DNA from: an uncultured Bacilli bacterium
Lineage (GTDB): Bacteria; Bacillota_I; Bacilli_A; RF39; UBA660
Direction: 5' to 3'
Assembly: GCA_947627435.1 (NCBI GenBank)
Contig: CANQWB010000007.1
Span: 1 to 43,477 of the forward strand
DNA: 43,477 bases
The notes beneath the pieces were generated by a model. It was not told the origin of the DNA and did not search any database. It saw only the letters and a list, made by a program, of their open reading frames with translations. Shown in pieces: positions 8,129 to 17,181 of this stretch. Within the stretch, counting starts at the first letter, position 1. Every line of letters starts with the position of its first letter. A program made the position numbers and the translations under genes.

Positions 8129-8659
8129 TTATGCTGCTTTCTTTCCTTCTTTACGACGAATTACTTCATCTTTATATTTAATACCTTTCCCTTTATATGG
8201 TTCAGGTTGTCTTATTTTTCTAATATTTGCAGCAAATTCTCCAACAAGACATTTATCTGTTCCTTTAATTGTAAGTTCTGTGTTACTAGCAGATTCTACT
8301 GATAGTCCAGCAGGTACTTCTACAATTACAGGATGAGAATATCCAGCTGTTACAGTGATTTTGTTTCCACTTACAGCGAAACGATATCCAACACCTACTG
8401 CTTCTAGTTCTTTTTGATAACCTTCTGTAACACCGATGATCATATTTCTAATATTTGCATTTGCTGTTCCATGAAAGTTTTTAACACTATCATCTGTTCT
8501 TTCCACAGTAAGTTCATTACCATTTACATGTACAGTAATATTTTCATTGATTTCAGTAGAAAGTTCACCTTTAGGACCTTTTACTGAAATATGAGTACCA
8601 TCAACGGTTACTGTTACATTTTCAGGTATTGTTAATATTCTATTTCCAATACGACTCAT
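8129..8659 (-). CDS. rplF: Ribosomal protein L6 (uL6)
   Basis: L6, 176 residues, two tandem alpha/beta domains near the factor-binding site. It begins MSRIGNRILTIPENVTV and carries the conserved KGPKGELS and the C-terminal signature PEPYKGKGIKYKDE followed by a basic tail. AGGAGG precedes the ATG. Length and order are typical. Confidence 0.97.
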   Translation of the reverse strand: MSRIGNRILTIPENVTVTVDGTHISVKGPKGELSTEINENITVHVNGNELTVERTDDSVKNFHGTANANIRNMIIGVTEGYQKELEAVGVGYRFAVSGNKITVTAGYSHPVIVEVPAGLSVESASNTELTIKGTDKCLVGEFAANIRKIRQPEPYKGKGIKYKDEVIRRKEGKKAA

Positions 8660-8677
8660 ACGAATCCTCCTAACTTT

Positions 8678-9079
8678 CTACCAAATGTAAGCTAAAACTT
8701 CTCCACCTAGTGTTTCTTTTCTTGCTTCCTTGTCTGTCATAATTCCTTTAGAAGTAGACAAAATCGCAATTCCTAATCCATTTAAAACTCTAGGTACTTC
8801 TTCTGCCTTAGCATAAACACGTAATCCAGGTTTTGAAATTCTTTTTAATCCTGTAATTACACGTTCTTTGTTTTGACCATATTTTAAGTTTAAAACAATA
8901 ATATTTTGCACAGGATTCTTTTTGATTTTATAATCAGAAATAAATCCTTCATCTTTTAATATTTTTGCAATTTCAACTTTAATTTTTGAAGCGGGTACTT
9001 CAACTTCGATATAACGCATTTGATTTGCATTACGAATTCTTGTAAGCATATCTGCGATTGGGTCGTTTACAATTCCCAT
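8678..9079 (-). CDS. rpsH: Ribosomal protein S8 (uS8)
   Basis: S8, 133 residues. I choose the ATG at 9079 ([18 protein letters not shown]) because GGGAGG lies 7-8 nt upstream and this is the family N-terminus; the upstream GTG at 9106 would overlap rpsN. The C-terminal [28 protein letters not shown] matches the rRNA-binding signature. In many bacteria S8 also represses the spc operon. Confidence 0.96.
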   Translation of the reverse strand: MGIVNDPIADMLTRIRNANQMRYIEVEVPASKIKVEIAKILKDEGFISDYKIKKNPVQNIIVLNLKYGQNKERVITGLKRISKPGLRVYAKAEEVPRVLNGLGIAILSTSKGIMTDKEARKETLGGEVLAYIW

Positions 9080-9099
9080 AATATGTCCTCCCTTCTGTC

Positions 9100-9285
9100 T
9101 TACCAACTAGACTTTTTCACTCCTGGAATTTGTCCTTTGTAAGCTAATTCTCTAAAACAAATACGGCAAATTCCATATTTTTTAAGTACTGCATGAGGTC
9201 TACCACATCTTTGACAACGTGTATACTCACGTACTTTAAATTTTGGTTTTCTTGATTGTTTTACAATCATACTTTTCTTAGCCAT
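9100..9285 (-). CDS. rpsN: Ribosomal protein S14, zinc type Z (uS14)
   Basis: The short S14 form, 61 residues, with two CxxC pairs (CQRC and CRIC) coordinating zinc. This is the C+ paralogue used when zinc is available. The core [13 protein letters not shown] and terminal [11 protein letters not shown] are canonical. AGGAGG precedes the ATG. Its stop lies 20 nt before the rpsH start. Confidence 0.96.
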   Translation of the reverse strand: MAKKSMIVKQSRKPKFKVREYTRCQRCGRPHAVLKKYGICRICFRELAYKGQIPGVKKSSW

Positions 9286-9303
9286 AATTTCCTCCTATAA
9301 TAG

Positions 9304-9843
9304 TTACTTCTTAAATGGCATACCGAAACCTTTTAAAAGATCATACGCTTCATCATTGGTTTTTGCTGTTGTTACAAAAACGATATCCATTCCACGTACT
9401 TTCACAACATCATCATATACGATTTCTGAGAAAATTAATTGTTCATTTAAACCAATTGTATAATTTCCTCTACCATCAAATGCTTTATTAGATAATCCTC
9501 TAAAGTCCCTAACACGAGGCAATGTAATACTAATTAATTTATCTAAAAAGTTATACATATTCTCTCCTCTTAAAGTGACTTTACATCCAATTGCTTGACC
9601 TTCTCTTACTTTAAATCCCGCAATAGCTTTTTTTGCTTTTGTTGCAACTGGTTTTTGTCCTGTAATAATTTCAAGATCATGCATTGCAGCTTCTAACATC
9701 TTACTATTTGAAGTAGCTTCTCCAACACCCATATTAACAACAATTTTATCTAATTTAGGAACTTCCATTACACTTTTGTAATTGTACTTTTCTCTCAAAC
9801 TAGGTATGATGACAGTATTATATTTTTCTTTTAGGCGGTTCAT
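9304..9843 (-). CDS. rplE: Ribosomal protein L5 (uL5)
   Basis: L5, 179 residues, binds 5S rRNA and contacts P-site tRNA. Typical motifs: [11 protein letters not shown] near residue 33, [20 protein letters not shown], and [20 protein letters not shown]. The final [19 protein letters not shown] is the usual C-terminus. GGAGGG lies upstream of the start. Confidence 0.97.
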   Translation of the reverse strand: MNRLKEKYNTVIIPSLREKYNYKSVMEVPKLDKIVVNMGVGEATSNSKMLEAAMHDLEIITGQKPVATKAKKAIAGFKVREGQAIGCKVTLRGENMYNFLDKLISITLPRVRDFRGLSNKAFDGRGNYTIGLNEQLIFSEIVYDDVVKVRGMDIVFVTTAKTNDEAYDLLKGFGMPFKK

Positions 9844-9860
9844 ATATACCCTCCTTCCAA

Positions 9861-10169
9861 TTAGTCAATATTAGAATTCGATTTTTTCGATACTCTAATC
9901 TTATTTCCTTTTTTATCAACAGTATGTCCTATTCTGGTTCCTTTTTTCGTTTTAGGATCGATAATCATTACATTAGATGCATGAATTGGTAACTCCACAT
10001 CTACGATACTACCAGCAGTTTGTCCGTTTGGTTTAATATGTTTTTTAGCAACATTAACACCTTCTACAACTACTTTATTTTCGTTACGTAATACTTTTGT
10101 AATGCTACCTTCTTTTCCTTTATCTTTTCCAGCAATAACAACAACTTTATCTCCAGTTTTAAAGTTCAT
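9861..10169 (-). CDS. rplX: Ribosomal protein L24 (uL24)
   Basis: L24, 102 residues, an early assembly protein. The KOW motif [18 protein letters not shown] lies near the N-terminus, followed by [16 protein letters not shown] and the conserved [16 protein letters not shown] precedes the start. It lies between rplN and rplE in the normal order. Confidence 0.97.
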   Translation of the reverse strand: MNFKTGDKVVVIAGKDKGKEGSITKVLRNENKVVVEGVNVAKKHIKPNGQTAGSIVDVELPIHASNVMIIDPKTKKGTRIGHTVDKKGNKIRVSKKSNSNID

Positions 10170-10189
10170 GTTTTCCTCCTTTTTGAGAG

Positions 10190-10558
10190 TTATAACACTT
10201 CTTTCGCTAGTGATACAATTCTCATAAAATCTTTGTCACGTAATTCACGTGCGACTGGTCCAAATACACGAGTTCCAACTGGGCTCTTATCATCTTTAAT
10301 AATTACACATGCATTATCATCGAACTTAATATAAGATCCATCTTCGCGTCTAAGACCAAATTTGCTTCTAACAATTACAGCTTTCACAACTTTTCCTTTT
10401 TTTACTGTACCGTTAGGAATTGCTTTTTTTACCGTAGCAACAACGATATCTCCAATATTTCCGGTTTTTACTTTGCTTCCACCAAGAACACGAATAACAC
10501 TGACTTCACGTGCTCCAGAGTTATCAGCAACTTTTAAACGGCTTTCTTGTTGAACCAT
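10190..10558 (-). CDS. rplN: Ribosomal protein L14 (uL14)
   Basis: L14, 122 residues, part of an intersubunit bridge. It begins [19 protein letters not shown] and includes the signature [21 protein letters not shown] and the end [20 protein letters not shown], all canonical. GGAGGA precedes the ATG. It sits 25 nt after rpsQ. Confidence 0.98.
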   Translation of the reverse strand: MVQQESRLKVADNSGAREVSVIRVLGGSKVKTGNIGDIVVATVKKAIPNGTVKKGKVVKAVIVRSKFGLRREDGSYIKFDDNACVIIKDDKSPVGTRVFGPVARELRDKDFMRIVSLAKEVL

Positions 10559-10583
10559 AAATTGATCCTCCTCCCAGTTTTCA

Positions 10584-10844
10584 TTATAAAATGATTGCTT
10601 TTTCTATGACTTCGACTAAGCGGAAATGTTTTGTTCTAGATAATGGTCTAGTTTCTACAATACGTACTTTATCTCCTACTTTAGCTTCATTATTTTCATC
10701 ATGAGCAGCATATTTTTTTGAATATTTTACACGTTTTCCATACAATGGATCTTTTCTGTAGGTTTCAACTAAAACAGTAATTGTTTTATCTGTTTTATCA
10801 CTCACAACAGTTCCAACGATTCCACGTTTATTTACAGTTTCCAT
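10584..10844 (-). CDS. rpsQ: Ribosomal protein S17 (uS17)
   Basis: S17, 86 residues, an OB-fold assembly protein. The family core [17 protein letters not shown], the [13 protein letters not shown] block and [20 protein letters not shown] are clear. The start codon shares a base with the rpmC stop (TAATG), and GGAGG lies in the end of rpmC, indicating coupled translation. Confidence 0.97.
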   Translation of the reverse strand: METVNKRGIVGTVVSDKTDKTITVLVETYRKDPLYGKRVKYSKKYAAHDENNEAKVGDKVRIVETRPLSRTKHFRLVEVIEKAIIL

Positions 10845-11050
10845 TAGTTATCCTCCTTCTTGATTAGTTCACGTTCACGTAAGATAGTTTTCATACGAGC
10901 AACTAACTTTCTAAGTTCATGAATTCTTGAAGGTTTCTCAAGATTTCCTGTAGCTTGGCTAAAACGTAAATTAAATAATTCTTCTTTGTATTCTTCGATT
11001 TTTTGATTTAATTCTTCTGTTGTCATATCTCTGATTTCCTTATTTTTCAC
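10844..11050 (-). CDS. rpmC: Ribosomal protein L29 (uL29)
   Basis: L29, 68 residues if started at the GTG at 11050, giving [14 protein letters not shown], the usual N-terminus of the family. The site GGTGA lies 5 nt upstream of this GTG; two other GTG codons at 11059 and 11062 are in frame but would add non-conserved residues. The C-terminal coiled part holds the signature NPxRIxxLRKxIARxxTxxRE (here [20 protein letters not shown]). It overlaps the end of rplP. L29 sits at the polypeptide exit. Confidence 0.92.
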   Translation of the reverse strand: MKNKEIRDMTTEELNQKIEEYKEELFNLRFSQATGNLEKPSRIHELRKLVARMKTILRERELIKKEDN

Positions 11051-11471
11051 TTGCCTCACCACTTTCTCTTGTTACAAATTTACATTTGATTGGAAGCTTG
11101 TGCATAGCAAGTCTTAATGCTTCACGAGCCACTTCTTCTGATACACCAGCAATTTCAAACATAATTTTTCCTTTTTTTACAACTGCTACCCATACTTCTG
11201 GTTGACCTTTACCTTTACCCATACGAGTTTCTAATGGAATTTTTGTTAATGAAAGGTGTGGGAAGATATTAATCCATACTTTTCCACCACGTTTCATATA
11301 ACGCGTCATAGCAACACGAGCTGCTTCGATTTGTTGTTGTGTAATCCAAGCACCTTCCATTGCCATTAAACCATATTCACCAAAGTTAACTTTTGTATTT
11401 CCTTTAGCTACACCATCATAACGTAAACGGTGTGGTCTTCTATATTTAGTTCTTTTTGGTATGACTGCCAT
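11040..11471 (-). CDS. rplP: Ribosomal protein L16 (uL16)
   Basis: L16, 143 residues, needed for late 50S assembly and peptidyl-transferase centre organisation. It begins [20 protein letters not shown] and carries [19 protein letters not shown] and [17 protein letters not shown]. The start overlaps the rpsC end by 26 nt, with GGAGG inside rpsC. The Arg that is hydroxylated in some bacteria lies in the region RMGKGKG, but no hydroxylase is in view. Confidence 0.97.
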   Translation of the reverse strand: MAVIPKRTKYRRPHRLRYDGVAKGNTKVNFGEYGLMAMEGAWITQQQIEAARVAMTRYMKRGGKVWINIFPHLSLTKIPLETRMGKGKGQPEVWVAVVKKGKIMFEIAGVSEEVAREALRLAMHKLPIKCKFVTRESGEASEK

Positions 11472-12123
11472 TTGATTTTACCTCCTTTTCTTTAGAGGCT
11501 AGGATTTCTCCTTTATAAATCCATACTTTTACACCTATCTTACCATAAGTAGTATCTGCTTCTTTATGTGCATAATCTACATCAGCTCTTAAAGTATGTA
11601 ATGGAATATTTCCTTCTGTATATCCTTCTGTTCTTGCCATATCAGCTCCACCTAAACGTCCAGATACTGAAGTTTTAATTCCTTTTGCTCCTGCCTTCAT
11701 CGCATTTCTGATTGCTTTCTTTTGTGCAACACGGAATGAAACACGATTTTCAATTTGATGTGCGATATTTTCTGCAACTAAAGCTGCATTGATATCTGGG
11801 TTTTTTACTTCCATAATAGAAATTTGAACATTTTCATTTACTAATTTTGAAAGCTCACTTTTAAGCTTTTCAATTTCATCTCCACCGTGTCCAATTACAA
11901 CACCTGGTTTTGCAGTGTGGATAATGATGTCAGTTTTAGTAGCATTTCTTTCAATAATAATATTTGAAACAGATGCATCTTTTAATTTTTTTCCTAAAAA
12001 TTTACGAATTTGATTGTCATTATTTAAGAATTTTGCAAAATCTTTATTTCCTGCAAACCATTTTGATTCCCAGGTTTTATTGATTCCCATTCTAAGTCCA
12101 ATTGGACTAACCTTTTGACCCAT
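11446..12123 (-). CDS. rpsC: Ribosomal protein S3 (uS3)
   Basis: S3, 225 residues, forms part of the mRNA entry tunnel. It starts [20 protein letters not shown], has a type-II KH domain with [15 protein letters not shown] (GxxG-type loop; the family usually has GRGG, here GHGG), and ends with the S3 C-terminal domain containing [36 protein letters not shown] lies upstream. Confidence 0.96.
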   Translation of the reverse strand: MGQKVSPIGLRMGINKTWESKWFAGNKDFAKFLNNDNQIRKFLGKKLKDASVSNIIIERNATKTDIIIHTAKPGVVIGHGGDEIEKLKSELSKLVNENVQISIMEVKNPDINAALVAENIAHQIENRVSFRVAQKKAIRNAMKAGAKGIKTSVSGRLGGADMARTEGYTEGNIPLHTLRADVDYAHKEADTTYGKIGVKVWIYKGEILASKEKEVKSNGSHTKKN

Positions 12124-12139
12124 CAGTTACCCTCCTTTA

Positions 12140-12475
12140 CTATTTTTCATCACTAACAACTATTGTTATGTGACTTGTTCTTCTCTTAATTGGATCGACA
12201 TGTCCACGTGATCCGAATTTCATTCTTTTTAAAGTTTGACCTTCATTTACATATGCTTCTTTAACATATAAACTAGCCTTATCTAAATGTAAATTATTTT
12301 CCGCATTTGCTACTGCAGATTTTAATACTTTATGACTTAATCTAGCAGCATCTTTATTTAAATTGCATAAAATAATATCCGCTTCTTCTACGCTCTTACC
12401 ACGTATTAAATCTATAACTAAACGGCACTTGCGAGGTGCAATTCTTAAAGATTTTGCAATCGCTTTTGCTTCCAT
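12140..12475 (-). CDS. rplV: Ribosomal protein L22 (uL22)
   Basis: L22, 111 residues, lines the exit tunnel with its beta-hairpin. Typical blocks: AKSLRIAPRKCRLVIDLIRG at the start, SAVANAENN in the middle and RMKFGSRGHVDPIKRRTSHITIVV at the hairpin and end. AGGAGG precedes the ATG. Confidence 0.97.
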   Translation of the reverse strand: MEAKAIAKSLRIAPRKCRLVIDLIRGKSVEEADIILCNLNKDAARLSHKVLKSAVANAENNLHLDKASLYVKEAYVNEGQTLKRMKFGSRGHVDPIKRRTSHITIVVSDEK

Positions 12476-12499
12476 TTTAGTCCTCCTTCCTGGTAATCA

Positions 12500-12772
12500 T
12501 TATTTTTTATCTTTGTTATCGCCATGTCCACCAAATTTACGTGTTGGTACAAATTCTCCTAATTTATGTCCGACCATATCTTCTGTAACATAAACTGGAA
12601 TAAATTCTTTACCATTATGAACAGCAAATGTGTGTCCAATAAATTCAGGATAAATTGTTGAACGGCGAGACCATGTTTTAATTACTTCTTTCTTTCCAGA
12701 AACATTTACGGCTTCGACCTTTTTCATCAAATGTGTATCAATAAAAGGTCCCTTTTTTAAACTTCTTGCCAT
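12500..12772 (-). CDS. rpsS: Ribosomal protein S19 (uS19)
   Basis: S19, 90 residues, in the 30S head. It begins [20 protein letters not shown] and holds the signature [35 protein letters not shown] followed by a basic tail. A ribosome binding site (AAGGAT) lies upstream. Length and order are standard. Confidence 0.97.
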   Translation of the reverse strand: MARSLKKGPFIDTHLMKKVEAVNVSGKKEVIKTWSRRSTIYPEFIGHTFAVHNGKEFIPVYVTEDMVGHKLGEFVPTRKFGGHGDNKDKK

Positions 12773-12788
12773 CTAAACCATCCTTTCA

Positions 12789-13619
12789 CTATTTTTTACG
12801 ACGACGAACAATTAACTTATCAGAAGCTTTTTTGTTTTGACGTGTCTTATATCCCAATGCAGGTTTACCCCAAGGAGTAACTGGTCCTTTACGTCCAACA
12901 GGTGCACGACCTTCTCCACCACCATGAGGGTGATCATTAGGGTTCATAACTGATCCACGAACAGTAGGACGAATACCCATATGTCTTTTACGACCAGCTT
13001 TACCAATACTTACAAGTTCATGATCCGCATTACCTACTTCACCAATAGTTGCTCTACAAGCACTTAATACTTTACGAACTTCACCACTTGTTAAACGTAG
13101 TAATGTATATTTTCCCTCACGTCCTAAGATTTGAACGCTTGCTCCAGCTGAACGGGCTAATTCTCCACCTTTTCCAACTTTTAATTCTATGTTATGAACC
13201 ATAGTACCTTCTGGAATATTTTCAAGTGGTAATGCATTACCGACTTTAATATCTGCATTCACACCACTTTCCACTTTCATTCCTACTTTTAAACCATTTG
13301 GAGCAATAATATATCTTTTTTCTCCATCGGCATATGTAATTAAAGCAATGTTAGCAGTTCTATTTGGATCGTATTCAATAGATGAAACTGTTCCAACAAC
13401 ACCATCTTTATCTCTTTTAAAATCAATAATACGGTATTTTCTTTTGGCTCCACCGCCACGATGTCTTACAGTCACTCTACCTTGATTATTACGACCACCG
13501 TTTTTCTTTAATGTAACAACCAATGATTTCTCAGGTGTCGTTTTGGTAATTTCTTCATTTACAAGTTTTGACATACCACGAGTTCCTGGAGTTATTGGTT
13601 TATAACTTTTAATCGCCAT
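12789..13619 (-). CDS. rplB: Ribosomal protein L2 (uL2)
   Basis: L2, 276 residues, needed for subunit association and peptidyl transferase. It begins [17 protein letters not shown]. The SH3-like and OB domains are intact and the conserved C-terminal [19 protein letters not shown] contains the essential His. The end ...[18 protein letters not shown] is typical. AGGAGG precedes the ATG. Confidence 0.98.
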   Translation of the reverse strand: MAIKSYKPITPGTRGMSKLVNEEITKTTPEKSLVVTLKKNGGRNNQGRVTVRHRGGGAKRKYRIIDFKRDKDGVVGTVSSIEYDPNRTANIALITYADGEKRYIIAPNGLKVGMKVESGVNADIKVGNALPLENIPEGTMVHNIELKVGKGGELARSAGASVQILGREGKYTLLRLTSGEVRKVLSACRATIGEVGNADHELVSIGKAGRKRHMGIRPTVRGSVMNPNDHPHGGGEGRAPVGRKGPVTPWGKPALGYKTRQNKKASDKLIVRRRKK

Positions 13620-13636
13620 ATATATCCTCCTTTAGA

Positions 13637-13918
13637 TTAGTTCAGTTCAATTGAACTTCCTTCTCTTAGTTTAACAATTGCTTTTTTCACTTTATTTGTT
13701 TTTCCAACATAACGACCTACTCTTTTTTTCTTAGGTTTTACGTTTACAGTATTTACACTTTCTACTTTTACATTGAAAATCTTTTCTATTGCTTGTTTGA
13801 TTTGTGTTTTATTTGCTTTCACATCTACACTAAATGTAATTGTATTGTGATTTTGCGCTAAATCAGCACTCTTTTCAGTAATAATTGGTGCTTTAATAAT
13901 ATCTCTATAGTTATTCAT
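13637..13918 (-). CDS. rplW: Ribosomal protein L23 (uL23)
   Basis: L23, 93 residues, at the exit tunnel where signal recognition particle and trigger factor dock. Motifs: [34 protein letters not shown] and [15 protein letters not shown]. The start codon shares a base with the rplD stop (TAATG), with GAGGAGG inside rplD, so translation is coupled. Confidence 0.97.
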   Translation of the reverse strand: MNNYRDIIKAPIITEKSADLAQNHNTITFSVDVKANKTQIKQAIEKIFNVKVESVNTVNVKPKKKRVGRYVGKTNKVKKAIVKLREGSSIELN

Positions 13919-14541
13919 TAAACAAGCACCTCCTCTATTTGTTTCATTGCATCTGTTGTAACAATCATGTAATTTGCAGAAACAATATCCAATGTATTAA
14001 TTTCATTTGCTTCTAATAAAATTACATTATTTAAGTTACGTGTTGCTAAAATCGTATTTTCATCAATTGTATCTACAACAATTAGCACATTTTTATCAAC
14101 TTTTAATGAATTTAAGAAAGTAACAGCTTCTTTCGTTTTTCCATTTTCAAAATGAATTCCATCCACAACGATTAATTCACTATTGATGGTTTTATAAGCT
14201 AAAGCTGATTTTAAAGCTAATCTTCTTTCTTTACGATTCATCTTTTTGTCATAACTTCTCATATGTGGCCCAAATACGATACCACCATGATACCATTGAG
14301 CTGCACGAATACTACCTTGACGAGCACGACCTGTTCCTTTTTGACGCCATGGTTTTCTTCCACCACCGCTTACTTCACTACGTGTTTTTGTTTCATGAGT
14401 ACCTTGTCTTTCAGAATTTCTTGCTAATGTAATCGCATCATATAAAACGGCATCGTTTGGAACAATTCCCCAAACTTCTTCGTTTAATGAAATGTCGCTA
14501 ACTTTTTCACCATTCATATTTAATACAGACATTTTTTTCAT
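13918..14541 (-). CDS. rplD: Ribosomal protein L4 (uL4)
   Basis: L4, 207 residues. The extended loop that enters the exit tunnel has the signature [19 protein letters not shown], followed by [19 protein letters not shown]. In several bacteria L4 represses its own S10 operon through the leader, and the leader here is structured (see 15755-15886). The start at 14541 has GGGAGG 7-8 nt upstream. Confidence 0.97.
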   Translation of the reverse strand: MKKMSVLNMNGEKVSDISLNEEVWGIVPNDAVLYDAITLARNSERQGTHETKTRSEVSGGGRKPWRQKGTGRARQGSIRAAQWYHGGIVFGPHMRSYDKKMNRKERRLALKSALAYKTINSELIVVDGIHFENGKTKEAVTFLNSLKVDKNVLIVVDTIDENTILATRNLNNVILLEANEINTLDIVSANYMIVTTDAMKQIEEVLV

Positions 14542-14555
14542 AATTTGCCTCCCTA

Positions 14556-15425
14556 CTAATTTTCTTCCACAGTTTCAGTAGTTTCTTCTGTTGTTTCCGC
14601 TGATTCTTCTACTTCCTCAGTTTCTTCAACTGATTCTGTAGTAGCCTCTTCAGTGACTTCTTCTGTTGTTTCTACCTCTTCTGTACTTTCTTCAGTAGAT
14701 TCCAATGCAGTTGTGTCTTCGTTTACTTCAGTTACTTCAGCTTCTTCAACAGGTTCAACATCTACATAAGAATTTAATTCTTCAGTAGCATTTATCTTTC
14801 CTGGATTTTTCACAGCTGTTTTAATAACAACTAAAGATTTTTTAGCTCCTGGAACATTTCCTTTAACTAAGATTACATTATTTTCCACATCAACCATAAC
14901 AATTTCAAGATTTTGGATTGTTACTGTTAATGTACCCATATGTCCTGGTAATTTTTTACCTTTGAAAACACGCATTGGTCTCATCGTACCCATTGAACCT
15001 GGTCCTCTATGATAATGAGATCCATGTCCCATAGGTCCTCTTGATTGCCCATGTCTTTTAATAACACCTTGGAACCCTTTACCTTTTGTAGTTCCTGTTA
15101 CATCTACAACTTCTCCTTCAGTAAAAATATCTACTTTGATTTCTTGTCCTAAAGAATAGTTTGCTACATCTACACCCCTAATTTCTCTAAAGAAGCGCTT
15201 AGGTGTAGTGTTTGCTTTGTTGGTAATTCCAACTGAAGCTTTTGTCGCTAGTTTTTCTCTTTTTGAATCAAAACCTAATTGAATTGCTTCGTAACCATCA
15301 TTTTCTTTTGTTTTGATTTGTGTAACCACATTTGGTTCTACTTCAATAACAGTTACAGGAATCAATTTTCCAGATTTTGTAAATACTTGAGTCATTCCTA
15401 ATTTACGACCTAAGATTCCTTTCAT
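14556..15425 (-). CDS. rplC: Ribosomal protein L3 with long acidic C-terminal tail (uL3)
   Basis: L3 core (about residues 1-211) is normal: [15 protein letters not shown] at the start, the signature [16 protein letters not shown] and [25 protein letters not shown]. The protein is 289 residues against about 205-215 for most homologues. The extra 78 residues (about 212-289) are low complexity, dominated by Glu and Thr with Val and Ser, and strongly acidic. No frameshift is involved; the frame runs to the stop 14 nt before rplD. The tail would leave the ribosome surface or bind a basic partner; its role is unknown. Confidence 0.96.
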   Translation of the reverse strand: MKGILGRKLGMTQVFTKSGKLIPVTVIEVEPNVVTQIKTKENDGYEAIQLGFDSKREKLATKASVGITNKANTTPKRFFREIRGVDVANYSLGQEIKVDIFTEGEVVDVTGTTKGKGFQGVIKRHGQSRGPMGHGSHYHRGPGSMGTMRPMRVFKGKKLPGHMGTLTVTIQNLEIVMVDVENNVILVKGNVPGAKKSLVVIKTAVKNPGKINATEELNSYVDVEPVEEAEVTEVNEDTTALESTEESTEEVETTEEVTEEATTESVEETEEVEESAETTEETTETVEEN

Positions 15426-15445
15426 AACTTTTCCTCCTTAATTTT

Positions 15446-15754
15446 TTATAACTTAATTTGAATATCAACACCACTTGGAATTTCTAAATGAGTTAATGCC
15501 TCAATTGCTTCCTTGCTTGGATTGTTGATTACAATAAGTCTTTTGTGTGTTCTTTTTTCAAATTGTTCTCTTGAGTCTTTGTATTTGTGTACTGCTCTTA
15601 AGATAGTGATTTTTTCAATCTCAGTTGGTAGTGGAATTGGTCCACTAATTTCGCCACCTGTTCTTTTTACAGTTTCCACAATTTTAGCACAAGCTGCATC
15701 CAAACTTTTATGTTCAAATGCTTTTAATTTGATACTAACCTTTGTTTTAGCCAT
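15446..15754 (-). CDS. rpsJ: Ribosomal protein S10 (uS10)
   Basis: S10 (NusE), 102 residues, first gene of the operon; it also binds NusB in antitermination. Motifs: [18 protein letters not shown] at the start, the signature [32 protein letters not shown] and the end [17 protein letters not shown] lies 8 nt upstream of the ATG. The upstream genes common elsewhere (rpsL, rpsG, fusA, tuf) are absent here. Confidence 0.97.
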   Translation of the reverse strand: MAKTKVSIKLKAFEHKSLDAACAKIVETVKRTGGEISGPIPLPTEIEKITILRAVHKYKDSREQFEKRTHKRLIVINNPSKEAIEALTHLEIPSGVDIQIKL

Positions 15755-15886
15755 ATTGTATCCTCCCTTCGCCTATATCTAGTATAGACTTGCTCCGTGT
15801 AAAAACCCGATATCAAGTTATTTTTTATAACAACTTAACCTGGCGTATCGGCAACCTCACACATCAACGCATGCCACACATACATA
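15755..15886 (-). promoter_or_regulatory. Structured 5' leader of the S10 operon
   Basis: On the minus strand the roughly 130 nt before rpsJ contain paired segments: CCGATA (right part) with TATCGG (left part) as a 6-bp stem, extended outward by GTGT with ACAC, and an inner small hairpin GTTAT/ATAAC with an A-rich loop. No T-run follows, so it is not a terminator. L4-controlled leaders of S10 operons are known in bacteria; assigning L4 here is inference from position and structure only. Confidence 0.4.
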
Positions 15887-15915
15887 ATTGTACATGAATA
15901 TTATATGAAATGCAA
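15887..15915 (-). promoter_or_regulatory. Candidate promoter of the S10 operon
   Basis: -10 TACAAT (15887-15892), 17-bp spacer, -35 TTGCAT (15910-15915, weak). A second overlapping -10, TATAAT, lies at 15900-15905 but has a poor -35 (TGTCTA). A start here would give a leader of about 130 nt. A better promoter further upstream (16253-16282) may also feed the operon. Confidence 0.4.
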
Positions 15916-16093
15916 GAGAAAATTAGACATTTTTGTAATTTTTTTGTTTTCTGATGCTTTTTTCATTCCCATACGAATAGTTATGCATCATCTATGAATA
16001 ATTCTGTACGGTTCTTGCAGTAATATTATGGTTTAATATCATTTTACATTTGTTCCGATTGTACTTACCAAATTACTTGCAGTGCATATTTTT

Positions 16094-16237
16094 CTAAATC
16101 TGTTCAACTTTTATTACTCTTCCATTTATGTAAGTAAAACTCACTCCAATTGTTTTTATCCCTTTTACAGTAATTTCATTAGTACCTATTTCCCCATCTA
16201 CGCCATCATTGAAACAAATACATAAGTTTTTTGCTTC
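16094..16237 (-). pseudogene. Decayed gene fragment, C-terminal 47 codons
   Basis: The minus strand holds an open stretch of 47 codons ending in TAG, reading EAKNLCICFNDGVDGEIG, then TNEITVKGIKTIGVSFTYI, then NGRVIKVEQI. It looks like normal protein composition and not random AT-rich translation. It is preceded in frame by TAA and has no start codon or ribosome binding site. I do not recognise the parent gene. Between this and the operon promoter (15916-16093) I see nothing else convincing. Confidence 0.3.
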
Positions 16238-16252
16238 TTATTTAATGTATTA

Positions 16253-16282
16253 ATTATGCAAAAAACCATCAAATATTGTCAA
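16253..16282 (-). promoter_or_regulatory. Near-consensus promoter in gene-free stretch
   Basis: Perfect -35 TTGACA (16277-16282), 18-bp spacer, -10 CATAAT (16253-16258). It lies just downstream of the licD-family terminator and points left, towards the relic and the S10 operon about 490 nt away. It could be an additional S10 promoter with a long leader or the promoter of a lost gene. Confidence 0.55.
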
Positions 16283-16316
16283 ATGAGAACGGAATTTCTA
16301 CATCTTCAATCTATAC

Positions 16317-16341
16317 AAAAAACTATTACTTGAAGTAATAG
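16317..16341 (-). terminator. Terminator of the LicD cassette
   Basis: On the minus strand CTATTACTT and AAGTAATAG form a tight hairpin around the end of the licD-like gene (its TAG stop is at the base), followed by TTTTTTG. Confidence 0.8.
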
Positions 16342-17181
16342 CTATTCTTCTGGATTTGGGCCATCTAAGTTAATATCTACAGTATGCTTTGCAAACCTTT
16401 TATTTTCTGGTGGCGGTGTCATATAGGTTGGACCAATATCCATACGTAAAAACGCATCATGATTATTAGCCATTTTGAATTTATAATTTTCAAACTCCAC
16501 GTCTTTTGTTGGATAGACATCCTCATATTTGAAAATATGACCTTTCCATGGTTTTATATAAGTCCAAGTTAAATCAAAACCAATGTATTTTGACTTACGA
16601 TTTAACCAACCATAAAATTTAGCAATCCCAACAAATAGCGATTTTAAAGGGATTGGATTAATATGAATGTTTTCAAACCCATTGATGATTAACATCAATA
16701 GACCATTTATGCATCTGAAAGGTACATCAATGATTTTATGCTTACTTACATAGTCTAATACAAAAACATCAATAAAAATACCATCACAATCACTACACTT
16801 ATTAGCAAGTAACGTATTCACCTCTTTAATATACGTATTTCGTTTTCGAATTTTCATTGGCGGAATTGTAACATTATATTTTTTATTTTGTTCATAGCAA
16901 TGAAACGTATATTGCTCTGGCAATTTTTCCTTTAGTACTTTAATAAAACGTTTATAATCTTTTCGCATCATTGCAATATCCAAATCGTCATCCCAAGGAA
17001 TAAATCCTTTATGTCGAATAGCACCCAATGCAGTACCACCTGTTAAAATATATGGAATATTATTTTCACGGCAAATGTGATCAATGTCAACCATCATACC
17101 CAAAAGTGCATTTTGAACATCCTTTACAGTTACAATTGTTCCATCTTTTTTCTTTTTCACAATATATTCTTGATTACTCAT
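16342..17181 (-). CDS. LicD-family phosphotransferase
   Basis: A 279-residue protein of the LicD/fukutin-like nucleotidyltransferase-fold family. The signature GGTALGAIRHKGFIPWDDDLDIAM (about residues 47-70) contains the metal-binding acidic run DDDLD. LicD of pneumococcus transfers phosphocholine from CDP-choline to teichoic acid, and animal relatives FKTN/FKRP transfer ribitol phosphate from CDP-ribitol. Here the gene follows a cytidylyltransferase and an SDR, so a CDP-polyol or CDP-alcohol donor fits. No choline kinase or choline transporter is nearby. There is no signal peptide. It overlaps the SDR by 8 nt and ends the operon. The substrate is inferred from context. Confidence 0.85.
   Translation of the reverse strand: MSNQEYIVKKKKDGTIVTVKDVQNALLGMMVDIDHICRENNIPYILTGGTALGAIRHKGFIPWDDDLDIAMMRKDYKRFIKVLKEKLPEQYTFHCYEQNKKYNVTIPPMKIRKRNTYIKEVNTLLANKCSDCDGIFIDVFVLDYVSKHKIIDVPFRCINGLLMLIINGFENIHINPIPLKSLFVGIAKFYGWLNRKSKYIGFDLTWTYIKPWKGHIFKYEDVYPTKDVEFENYKFKMANNHDAFLRMDIGPTYMTPPPENKRFAKHTVDINLDGPNPEE

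Noticed and set aside
15907-15995. 29-codon open stretch on the minus strand before rpsJ
   Set aside because: Its length is easily reached by chance, it contains the candidate promoter and has no binding site.
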